Positions 1 through 5,475 of a stretch of 6,096 nucleotides of DNA are shown in pieces (the first letter of the stretch is position 1; each line of letters starts with the position of its first letter). The stretch spans positions 1-6,096 of the forward strand of contig JAJDEK010000232.1 in NCBI GenBank assembly GCA_029259875.1. Reading direction: 5' to 3'. The DNA comes from Planctomycetaceae bacterium. GTDB lineage: Bacteria > Planctomycetota > Planctomycetia > Planctomycetales > Planctomycetaceae. Made by a program: the position numbers and the translations under genes. Under the pieces are notes generated by a model. It was not told where the DNA came from. It worked only from the letters and a program-made list of their open reading frames with translations, and did no database searches.

Positions 1-208
1 CAGTGCGATCATCATGTGCAAGAGAACATTCATTTGCTCTCAAATCAAGATATAAAGTAGTAGCAGATGCTTCCTGTAGATGATTTTTCAGTTCGCAGAG
101 TGTAGAGACACTTTTAAGGCTACCATTGATATTTTTTTCAATGCACGGTTTGAGAACGAGCTCCATTTTGGAGTCCCGTGTATATATTAATCCAAGCGGT
201 GGCATCAT
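1..208 (-). CDS. N-terminal part of a hypothetical protein, possibly receiver-like (cut by window edge)
   Basis: Read on the minus strand, an open frame starts with two consecutive ATG codons (208-206 and 205-203) and continues without a stop for 69 codons to the window edge. An in-frame TAA (217-215) lies just upstream, so the start is well bounded. AAGGAT (216-211) is a good Shine-Dalgarno site, better spaced for the second ATG. The visible residues alternate hydrophobic strands and amphipathic helices: LGLIYT, then a helix, a second strand near residue 30, a helix near 38-47, then TLYLDLR near 51-57. This beta-alpha-beta-alpha-beta order, with an Asp ending the third strand, resembles the first half of a response-regulator receiver or pseudo-receiver domain. 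That reading is inference from pattern only. The rest of the protein, including any output domain, is outside the window. It is transcribed away from the gene at 883. Confidence 0.55.
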   Translation of the reverse strand, partial: MMPPLGLIYTRDSKMELVLKPCIEKNINGSLKSVSTLCELKNHLQEASATTLYLDLRANECSLAHDDRT

Positions 209-359
209 GAATCCTTATTGTTCTCGTCAAATCAGGTCATAGTTCAGATCAATCTTCTGTGGTGATCCGTTATTACTCAAGAGGGGGCTAATCCGAGTGT
301 TAAACTTGTAATAATCAAAATATAAGGTAAATAGATAAAATACAGCATATGTGTTGTTG

Positions 360-404
360 AGGTTACGATAACAAGTGTTATCACTATAATCAAACATGTA
401 ACCT
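360..404. repeat. Nested inverted repeats
   Basis: The outer arms are AGGTTAC (360-366) and GTAACCT (398-404), a perfect 7-bp match that G-U pairs extend to about 10 bp (357-407). The first half of the interval holds the inner perfect palindrome GATAACA-AG-TGTTATC (367-382). As RNA this would be a hairpin stacked on an outer stem. As DNA it could be an operator with flanking half-sites. Two perfect inverted repeats sharing one 45-bp span is more than expected by chance in a noncoding gap. Confidence 0.6.
362..390 (+). promoter_or_regulatory. Possible promoter with palindromic operator in its spacer
   Basis: A consensus -10 hexamer TATAAT sits at 385-390. The perfect palindrome GATAACA-AG-TGTTATC occupies 367-382, immediately upstream, where a -35/-10 spacer would lie. 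The -35 element is poor: TTACGA at 363-368 matches 3 of 6 bases with a 16-bp spacer. Transcription would start near 397 and run rightward. The first ATG met is at 412 and opens only a 27-codon frame, so the target of this promoter is unclear. A palindrome inside a promoter spacer is a common arrangement for repressor binding, but that role is inferred. Confidence 0.3.
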
Positions 405-532
405 TGAGGAAATGGGCAATGAGTTTAGATTGATTAACAGTATAAGTGTACTTATGGTTATTTTTTGGTTAGGAGACAGAAAAAGTAAGGTTTAATCCAT
501 GAAGAAACCTAGAATACTCATACAAGAATCAC

Positions 533-560
533 TTTTTGATTAGACGAGGTAATCTAAAAA
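533..560. repeat. A/T-rich hairpin
   Basis: TTTTTGATTA (533-542) pairs with TAATC-T-AAAAA (550-560), giving a 10-bp stem with one bulged T and a 7-base loop. The T-run is on the 5' arm on both strands, so it does not have the form of an intrinsic terminator in either direction. It may be a protein-binding site or simply low-complexity sequence. Confidence 0.4.
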
Positions 561-821
561 AACTCACGATCTCCTGTGAAATAAAAAAATAGGGCAACTG
601 GGGTGAAGAGTATGTATTAGGGGCGCGGAAGGAATGTGTAATTAGGGATGAGGAGTGTCAATCCAATTAGTCATGTCGTATCAGATTCTATGCCACTATC
701 AGAAATGCTTCTCGCTCATATTACATGGGCATCTTGTGAATTTGCATTTTTAGGAAATGATCATGCCGATATCTAACTAGAAGGACAAAGTAGTTGCAGA
801 CAGCACGGATTGCTCTTTCAA

Positions 822-855
822 AAACCCAGTACTTCATTCAAGTCAAGTCGGGTTT
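822..855. repeat. Inverted repeat upstream of the gene at 883
   Basis: AAACCC (822-827) and GGGTTT (850-855) pair, and inside them ACTT (831-834) pairs with AAGT (840-843) around a 5-base loop. Read on the minus strand the outer arm ends in GGGTTTTT, which weakly resembles a leftward intrinsic terminator. Read on the plus strand it would be a leader hairpin ending 27 bases before the ATG at 883. Either role is inference. Confidence 0.35.
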
Positions 856-882
856 CATTCTCTCAAGCGATTTTGTGTTTCT

Positions 883-2250
883 ATGAACGATCGAACTCAT
901 TTCTATATTTGCTCTATCATTATCTGTTTAATGATAAGTTTCATGTTCTGGTCTAAGTCTCATCCTTCTTCGCAGCCCGTGACGAATCATGATGAACGTC
1001 AATTTCAGCAGTCAATTCATAGCTTCTTGGATTCAGAAGGAGAATTAAGTGCCACCAGCATGGCTCATTCTATTCCTTCGAACACTATCAACTCGGAACA
1101 CAAAAATCATATTAAGTACATTCCATTAAACGTGGTTCCAGAGCGTACTAAAATTCAAAATCAGAAGAGCCATTCAGGCAAAATCCATTCAGTAAAAAAG
1201 ACGTTTTCTGCTCCAAAACAACGGGTGGATTCCAGGGAACTCAAGAAGCATTTACGGCAAACTGATAATAGAGCAAATGAACTAGTTGGTCAGAGTACAG
1301 ATTCCTTTACAAGAGGATTGATTTCTTTGGTTGATTATAGTCTCGCTTTAAATACTGCATTTGATACGAAAATCGAAGCTGCTGAGATTCGCAAATCAAA
1401 ACAAGCAAAAGAAATTCTTTTAAATCAGAAACAACAATTGATTCAGCAGGCCATAGATCAATTAGAAAAGTTTGAGCAACCTGCATCTCAAGGCTGGTAT
1501 GCAGACTGCGTTCATGCGAAGTTACTTCTGGCCCAAAATCAATATGAAATTGCTCGAGTAAATAAGGATAGAGACGCTCAGCAGTTTGCGTTAGAAGCGA
1601 TTTCTAAGAATTCAGCTGAATATTACGCAATTCGAAGTGTAGAGATTCAAGTTGGTGAGGCTGATTTATCTGAATATCGAAGGGCATCTAGCTTTGTCAA
1701 TACTGCAAATCAGGAACGCAGTCTATTTTTTAAAGATGGTAAAAACGATGTGGCAAGTTTTGAAACTTATGAACGGAGGCTTGAAGCAATCAAAACGGAT
1801 GTCAATTGGATGGCTTCAAGTGGAGCCGGTTTAGGGAGAGCAGATTTACTTGACCTTTCGAAAGCTCATTTGACGTATGTAAAAGGAAAATACTCTCTGA
1901 ACAATAATCAACAGGCTAAGAGCCAGGAATTATTTGCAGAAAGTACGCAGTATGCAAAAGCAGCTTGGAACGTGAGATTGAATACGTATTATCCAGCCGG
2001 AACGGCTAGCCTCCATGACGTTACTTCATCGTGGATTATGTGGAAGGCAGCAGGGACTGAGTTTGCAGAGTTGAAGTCCAATGATTCCCAATCGATTGAT
2101 CGAGAATTAAACGCGGGATTAGATCGCATGTTGAGTACAGCCGAGTCAATCAGAGATCGAAGAGGTAGGCTTGCCAGCGATATTTCTCTGGTTCATTGTT
2201 TGAAAAACTCAGAGATTTTAACCGATTATAAAAGAAAGCTAAGCAAGTAA
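883..2250 (+). CDS. Membrane-anchored helical protein of unknown function
   Basis: This encodes a 455-residue protein that I do not recognise. Residues 8-23 form one hydrophobic segment rich in Ile, Met and Phe after a short N-terminus. It has no clear signal-peptidase or lipobox site, so a single-pass anchor is the likeliest reading. Residues 24-125 are polar, rich in Ser, His, Gln and Lys, and probably disordered. From about 135 to 440 the sequence is strongly helical, with Ala/Leu/Gln-rich stretches (about 145-225) and later helix pairs (about 320-360) that loosely resemble TPR or coiled-coil packing. No catalytic motif is visible. The ATG at 883 is the only usable start: the frame stays open back to a TAG at 778 with no ATG, GTG or TTG between. 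There is no Shine-Dalgarno site, as is common in planctomycetes. The gene stands alone and is followed by a strong terminator. A planctomycete-restricted envelope protein is my inference. Confidence 0.85.
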   Translation: MNDRTHFYICSIIICLMISFMFWSKSHPSSQPVTNHDERQFQQSIHSFLDSEGELSATSMAHSIPSNTINSEHKNHIKYIPLNVVPERTKIQNQKSHSGKIHSVKKTFSAPKQRVDSRELKKHLRQTDNRANELVGQSTDSFTRGLISLVDYSLALNTAFDTKIEAAEIRKSKQAKEILLNQKQQLIQQAIDQLEKFEQPASQGWYADCVHAKLLLAQNQYEIARVNKDRDAQQFALEAISKNSAEYYAIRSVEIQVGEADLSEYRRASSFVNTANQERSLFFKDGKNDVASFETYERRLEAIKTDVNWMASSGAGLGRADLLDLSKAHLTYVKGKYSLNNNQQAKSQELFAESTQYAKAAWNVRLNTYYPAGTASLHDVTSSWIMWKAAGTEFAELKSNDSQSIDRELNAGLDRMLSTAESIRDRRGRLASDISLVHCLKNSEILTDYKRKLSK

Positions 2251-2281
2251 GCGAATTTACAATATTGAATTTTCAGTGACT

Positions 2282-2317
2282 AAAACCTGGCAGCAGTTTA
2301 TGCAGTCAGGTTTTTTT
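2282..2317 (+). terminator. Intrinsic terminator of the gene ending at 2250
   Basis: AAAACCTG (2282-2289) pairs perfectly with CAGGTTTT (2307-2314), and the 3' arm runs into seven T residues (2311-2317). Further pairing inside the loop (GCA with TGC) is possible. It begins 31 bases after the stop codon. On the minus strand the same stem is followed by TTTT, so it could also stop leftward transcripts coming from the tRNA-Cys gene. Confidence 0.8.
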
Positions 2318-2542
2318 GTAACTGGTTATTGAAATGCGATTAAAAATAGAAGTTCATTTTCAATGATTGCGAGAAATGAGTGAATGGAATCTGATATTAG
2401 ACTTGGCTGACGAATAGCTTGTCCATCATCAATGAGGGGGCATTATGTGGTCAGTATGAGCTGGTGCAGTAGAAGACCGCAAGCCATTTTACAACCTAAG
2501 GGCTCATAGGACCGTTTAAGAGAGGCACTTTTTAAGAAGAAG
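2318..2542. other. Intergenic spacer between terminator and tRNA-Cys
   Basis: I see no gene here. The only frame with coding-like sense is a 13-codon one at 2376-2417, too short to call. No extra tRNA or strong hairpin lies next to the tRNA 3' end, so the tRNA transcript may run on towards the bidirectional stem at 2282-2317. Confidence 0.5.
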
Positions 2543-2616
2543 AGGCGCCGCCCGGATTCGAACCGGGGAATAACGGATTTGCAATCCGCCGCCTTAGACC
2601 ACTTGGCTACGGCGCC
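2543..2616 (-). tRNA. trnC: tRNA-Cys (anticodon GCA)
   Basis: Read on the minus strand this folds as a complete cloverleaf of 74 bases. The acceptor stem GGCGCCG (2616-2610) pairs with CGGCGCC (2550-2544). The D-arm contains GCC/GGC. The anticodon stem has five pairs, including one G-U, and its loop TTGCAAA has anticodon GCA at 2582-2580, which reads the UGC/UGU cysteine codons. The variable loop is 5 bases. The T-arm is CCCGG, loop TTCGAAT, CCGGG. The discriminator base is U73 (2543), the identity base known for tRNA-Cys. CCA is not encoded (the next bases are CTT), so it must be added by a nucleotidyltransferase. The gene is alone on this strand. Confidence 0.97.
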
Positions 2617-2633
2617 TTAAAACTCACTTAAAA

Positions 2634-2666
2634 ACAATAAGCTCTTATATTAGAAGAGTTTATTGT
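2634..2666 (-). terminator. 13-bp inverted repeat with T-run, upstream of tRNA-Cys
   Basis: ACAATAA-G-CTCTT (2634-2646) pairs with AAGAG-T-TTATTGT (2654-2666). That is 12 Watson-Crick pairs plus one position that is G-U on the plus strand and A-C on the minus strand, with a 7-base loop. On the minus strand the stem leads into TTTT, giving the form of an intrinsic terminator, though the stem is AT-rich. It ends only 17 bases before the 5' end of tRNA-Cys. It may therefore end an upstream minus-strand transcript, or overlap the tRNA promoter: a TATAAG-like -10 (2649-2644) falls largely in the loop. Both readings are inference. Confidence 0.45.
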
Positions 2667-2708
2667 GCTGAAACCATTTAATCAACAGAAGAGATAGAGT
2701 CATTATTC

Positions 2709-2778
2709 GACGCTTCTTTGTTTGGATTTGACCGAATCCTAATAACCGATCGAAGTTAGGTCAAGCAAAGAGCACGTC
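2709..2778. ncRNA. Candidate structured RNA element (strand uncertain, minus favoured)
   Basis: The two halves of this 70-bp stretch pair through several helices in register. GAC (2709-2711) pairs with GTC (2776-2778). GCT (2712-2714) pairs with AGC (2771-2773). CTTTG (2716-2720) pairs with CAAAG (2766-2770). TTGACC (2728-2733) pairs with GGTCAA (2759-2764). TAAC (2743-2746) pairs with GTTA (2755-2758). Small bulges and one larger internal loop lie between them. GGATT/AATCC offers a competing inner hairpin. There is no reading frame through it. The minus strand is favoured because a terminator-like hairpin follows at 2666-2634. I match it to no known RNA family, and no clear promoter is visible. 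Confidence 0.3.
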
Positions 2779-3105
2779 TTCAGAATTAATTCTATAATTT
2801 CCCTATTTTAACTTGGTCCTCAAAGTGTCAGAAGCTGAAGTCCAGTGAAAAAGTTTAGGAAAGGCGTAGCGGCTGAAAATGGCTTCTCCGTGACTAAGAT
2901 CCCTGCGTTGGTGGTATTCTGGATTCAATCAGTGTAGCATCAATTGAGTACCTTCTATGCTGAATAGTTGAGGTATTTAAGGTGCTAAAGGTTCATGATA
3001 TTTCTTCCTTCTCTCTAAAACTGAGGGTTAAGTTCCCCTTCAATTTGAATTAATCAGAACAATACAGAGAGAGCTTTCCATTTTTTATACGCATAGAATA
3101 AAGAT

Positions 3106-3921
3106 ATGACTAAGCATCCTGATTCGACATCAAAGTTAACTGAAGATCAATTAATAGAGCGTGCCCGAGAAGCACTAAGCGATAGCAGTTGGGTGATTGG
3201 TGAATGTGCAGCCCAATGGACAAAAAAATATGCCAAAGGGAGAACTGACGCAGATTTTGGTGCAATGGTTGGTTTAAGCGGTGATCAAGTCTATCAGCGT
3301 AGAAGAGTTTGGGAGACCTTCGGCGATGTTCGTGATCAGTATACTTTGCTCAAATGGTCACATTATTATATCGCTTTAACGTGGGATGATGCACCAGAAT
3401 GCCTTCAATGGGCAGAAGAAAATAAGGCAACTGTTGCTGAATTGAAGGCTTGGAGACGTGCTCTGAATGGCGAAGACCTTACAATTTCAGAACCATTTGA
3501 AGAATATCCTGAAGATTCTGAAGTCACATTTGTTTCTGATGAACCAATTTCTGTAAAAGACCCTTCAGATTATGAACTATCTGAACGGAGCGGTTCTGGT
3601 TTGCGAGAGCAGTCGGATTCTCCTGCCACAGTTGGTGGACATGCTCGTGACGTGGGTGGTTCGGGAAATGATTATAGTCCGTTTCGTTCTGGTGCTGCCG
3701 CCCCTGCTCCAAAAGGTTCCGGATCAGAAGTATCTGTTGTAGCAAAACCAGAAATTTCGCCTGAACAGGCAATCAAACGCATTAGTTCCGCAGTAGAACG
3801 TAGCTACAAGATGTTAACCCCCGATGTTCAATCAGCATTTTCAGAGCTTTCACCAAAGTTGAAAAAGCGATTTATCAAAGCAGTTAGTGATCTAAATTCC
3901 GTTGCGGCAAAGCTTCAGTAA
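3106..3921 (+). CDS. Hypothetical protein with putative helix-turn-helix region
   Basis: This encodes a 271-residue cytoplasmic protein with no signal peptide or membrane segment. Residues 12-45 are helical. Residues 47-72 (DFGAMVGLSGDQVYQRRRVWE within it) look like a helix-turn-helix, with Gly at the turn and a basic recognition helix. The following WSHYYIAL (84-91) and QWAEENKATVAELKAW (101-116) recall the 'SWSHY...WL..A....WSVREL' pattern seen after such helices in some DNA-binding and DUF-type proteins; this is recognition by eye. Residues 125-215 are acidic, then rich in Gly, Ser and Pro, and probably disordered. Residues 216-271 are helical and basic and could mediate oligomerisation. 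ATG 3106 is the first start after an in-frame TAG (3094-3096); the upstream AAAG is a weak ribosome site. It lies 119 bp before htrA on the same strand with a hairpin between. A DNA-binding or regulatory role is inferred and no target is evident. Confidence 0.8.
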   Translation: MTKHPDSTSKLTEDQLIERAREALSDSSWVIGECAAQWTKKYAKGRTDADFGAMVGLSGDQVYQRRRVWETFGDVRDQYTLLKWSHYYIALTWDDAPECLQWAEENKATVAELKAWRRALNGEDLTISEPFEEYPEDSEVTFVSDEPISVKDPSDYELSERSGSGLREQSDSPATVGGHARDVGGSGNDYSPFRSGAAAPAPKGSGSEVSVVAKPEISPEQAIKRISSAVERSYKMLTPDVQSAFSELSPKLKKRFIKAVSDLNSVAAKLQ

Positions 3922-3926
3922 TTTCC

Positions 3927-3964
3927 AGAATCGCTATCAATTACTTCAAATAGATTGCGATTCT
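3927..3964 (+). terminator. Hairpin between the HTH-like gene and htrA
   Basis: AGAATCGC (3927-3934) pairs perfectly with GCGATTCT (3957-3964). Pairing continues inward through ATC/GAT and ATT/AAT with two mismatches, giving 14 pairs around a 6-base loop. It starts 5 bases after the stop codon of the upstream gene, the usual place for a terminator or 3'-end stabiliser. No T-run follows (AAAATGAG), so it is not a textbook intrinsic terminator. It may reduce rather than block read-through into htrA. Confidence 0.5.
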
Positions 3965-4040
3965 AAAATGAGTCTGTTTAAAATAATTACTGCGTGATAC
4001 TAAAGCCTCTATTTTTCTCTTTCTGCGAAACTCTTAGGAA

Positions 4041-5213
4041 ATGGCTCCAGAGCAACAGTCACTTCGATTTGATTCCCCTGCAAGGAAATCATCAATCACT
4101 CAGAAATGGCTGATATTAATTCTATTTGTCTTAATTGCGATCATGACATATGAATTAGTCAGCCGAAAATTGCGGCAACAAACTTTCCGGATACCTGACC
4201 GAACGGATCTAACTCAATCCGAACTAAGAACAATCGAGTTGTTCCGTGAATCTTCGCCATCAGTTGTGCATATTCGTACTTCAGAAATTGCTCTTGAGGC
4301 CGGTCCCGTTAGCATGAACCTTCAAAAAACCCCACAAGGTTCCGGGAGTGGATTTATTTGGGATCGTAAGGGGCACATCGTAACGAACTTCCATGTGATA
4401 CAGAAGGCAGACGAAGTAACAGTAACGTTAGCTGACAACACAACCTGGAAGGCAACATATGTGGGATTTGCGCCATCTAAAGATCTGGCGGTTTTGAAAA
4501 TCAACGCTCCCAGTGAGCAATTAAAGCCAATCAAAGTGGGAGCTTCTACAGATCTTCAAGTTGGCCAAACAGTCCTTGCTATTGGAAATCCCTTTGGTTT
4601 AGATCAAACACTGACAACAGGAATTATTAGTGGCTTGGGGCGAGAAATTATTTCAGTTACAGACAGGTCCATCAGGAATGTGATCCAAACTGATGCCGCA
4701 ATTAATCCCGGAAACTCAGGAGGTCCTTTACTTGATAGTTCCGGTCATTTAATTGGCGTCAATACGGCCATTTATAGTTCATCCCATGTTTACGCTGGAA
4801 TTGGCTATGCCGTACCAGTCGATCTTGTCAGTCGATTTGTTCCTCAGTTGATACGCTATGGTGTGATTCAGATTCCTAGTTTGAATTTCACCGGAGTTGA
4901 TGATTTTTTAACTCGAAGGCTTAGACTAAATAATCTATTGCCGAGAGATTCACACGGAGTCATGGTTCAAAATGTAATTCCAGGAGGGGCTGCTGAATTG
5001 GCTGGTCTGGAAGCGATTAGATTAGATAATAAAGGAAGTTTGGTGCTCGGAGATTTAATCATGCAGGTGGATCAAATACCAATTTCTGATGCGAATGACT
5101 TATTGGATGCCTTAGAAACACATAAAGTTGGTGACGAAGTGACTTTGATTATCTTACGAAATAATCAAAAGATGAAGTTGTCGACGAAACTGCAAAAGTG
5201 GAAAAACGAATAA
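4041..5213 (+). CDS. htrA: HtrA/Deg-family serine protease, membrane-anchored, one PDZ domain
   Basis: This is a 390-residue trypsin-like protease of the HtrA/Deg family, which degrades or refolds damaged proteins outside the cytoplasmic membrane. A hydrophobic segment at about 23-38, after a basic N-terminus, should anchor it with the catalytic part in the periplasm. The protease domain (about 65-270) carries the full triad: His118 in TNFHVI, Asp148 in KDLAVLKI and Ser226 in NPGNSGGPL. IGNPFGLDQTLTTGIISG (181-198) is the family's conserved stretch. One PDZ domain (about 278-385) follows, with IPGGAAELAGL and LGDLIMQVD as its marks. One PDZ plus an anchor recalls DegS, but the catalytic sequence is as close to HhoA or plant Deg1 types, so the symbol is only a family label. 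ATG 4041 is the first start after an in-frame TAG (4035-4037) and AGGA lies just before it, closer than usual. All catalytic residues are present, so it should be active. No sigma-E-like partner genes are visible nearby. Confidence 0.95.
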   Translation: MAPEQQSLRFDSPARKSSITQKWLILILFVLIAIMTYELVSRKLRQQTFRIPDRTDLTQSELRTIELFRESSPSVVHIRTSEIALEAGPVSMNLQKTPQGSGSGFIWDRKGHIVTNFHVIQKADEVTVTLADNTTWKATYVGFAPSKDLAVLKINAPSEQLKPIKVGASTDLQVGQTVLAIGNPFGLDQTLTTGIISGLGREIISVTDRSIRNVIQTDAAINPGNSGGPLLDSSGHLIGVNTAIYSSSHVYAGIGYAVPVDLVSRFVPQLIRYGVIQIPSLNFTGVDDFLTRRLRLNNLLPRDSHGVMVQNVIPGGAAELAGLEAIRLDNKGSLVLGDLIMQVDQIPISDANDLLDALETHKVGDEVTLIILRNNQKMKLSTKLQKWKNE

Positions 5214-5370
5214 TAATCTCTGCTTTTTATGTTTTAGTCAGTTCTCATACTTCATTGTTTACAATCAAACTTGAGTATCTGTGAATTATGAAGAAGCTTT
5301 AATGTTGATAAATATTCGGTTTTAATGGACTTACGCTGATATATCTTGGATATGAGACCTGATTTCTTGG

Positions 5371-5401
5371 TTGACACTTTGGTGATTTGGATTACTATGT
5401 G
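5371..5401 (+). promoter_or_regulatory. Possible sigma-70-type promoter of the STAS gene
   Basis: A consensus -35 hexamer TTGACA lies at 5371-5376. The best -10 is TATGTG at 5396-5401, preceded by TTAC, with a long 19-bp spacer; at 17 bp the hexamer ACTATG is poorer. The start of transcription would fall near 5408, some 25 bases before the AAGGAGGG sequence. Further TTGACA copies at 5412-5417 and 5462-5467 have no matching -10. Confidence 0.35.
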
Positions 5402-5432
5402 TAAGTTCCTTTGACATCCCTTCTTGTAGCAT

Positions 5433-5440
5433 AAGGAGGG
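5433..5440 (+). promoter_or_regulatory. Strong Shine-Dalgarno sequence without a start codon at normal spacing
   Basis: AAGGAGGG is the best ribosome-binding sequence in the window, yet the first in-frame ATG of the STAS gene is 36 bases further on. No ATG, GTG or TTG lies within 5-12 bases of it. The STAS frame stays open back through it, and the codons from ACA (5446) read T-N-D-D-L-V-D-S-S-N before the ATG, which looks like real protein sequence. The true start may be a non-standard codon near 5443-5449, or an ATG may have been lost by mutation or base-calling error. Confidence 0.5.
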
Positions 5441-5475
5441 TTTTTACAAACGACGATCTTGTTGACAGTTCTAAT

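Larger units (their letters stand above)
209..882. other. Long intergenic region without a convincing gene
   Basis: This stretch separates the leftward partial gene from the rightward gene at 883. All frames are broken by frequent stops. The only open stretches are a 27-codon frame at 412-495 and a 42-codon frame at 648-776, both too short to call. It carries inverted repeats at 361-404, 533-560 and 822-855, entered separately. A G-rich patch around 590-660 looks somewhat coding-like in composition but has stops in every frame, so it could be a decayed gene remnant. No tRNA or rRNA signature is visible. Confidence 0.6.
2617..3105. other. Intergenic region between tRNA-Cys and the gene at 3106
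   Basis: No convincing gene lies in these 489 bp. Besides the hairpins entered separately it holds a perfect 12-base palindrome, AGAATTAATTCT (2782-2793). A 41-codon minus-strand frame (2928-2803) has a protein-like composition, but its only start is a TTG directly after a TGA. The segment around 2860-2920 is more GC-rich than its surroundings, which could mark a gene remnant. The upstream region of the gene at 3106 shows only weak -10 candidates (TATACG at 3086-3091, TAGAAT at 3094-3099) with no good -35. Confidence 0.5.
5214..5475. other. Intergenic region between htrA and the STAS gene
   Basis: No gene and no clear terminator for htrA are visible in these 262 bp. The right half carries the probable promoter and an isolated strong Shine-Dalgarno sequence for the STAS gene, both entered separately. 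Confidence 0.5.

Noticed and set aside
412..495. 27-codon frame after the nested palindrome
   Set aside because: Not called as a gene: the GAGGAA before the ATG is too close, and length and composition alone cannot support it. It is mentioned only as a possible small peptide under the palindrome finding.
1652..1834. 60-codon plus-strand frame inside the gene at 883
   Set aside because: It overlaps the 455-residue gene in another frame, has no separate ribosome site and its composition follows the host gene.
2376..2417. 13-codon frame reading MSEWNLILDLADE
   Set aside because: It looks protein-like but is far too short and no continuation was found in nearby frames.
2543..2616. tRNA-Cys as an integration site for a mobile element
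   Set aside because: I found no repeat of the tRNA 3' end elsewhere in the window and no integrase gene.
2782..2798. AGAATTAATTCT palindrome overlapping a plus-strand TATAAT
   Set aside because: No acceptable -35 lies at 16-18 bp on either strand, and AT-rich 12-base palindromes arise easily in such sequence.
3524..3772. 82-codon minus-strand frame
   Set aside because: It is antisense to the disordered linker of the HTH-like gene; the linker's biased codons explain the absence of stops.
4322..4534. 70-codon minus-strand frame
   Set aside because: It is antisense to the conserved catalytic region of htrA, which is clearly the coding strand.
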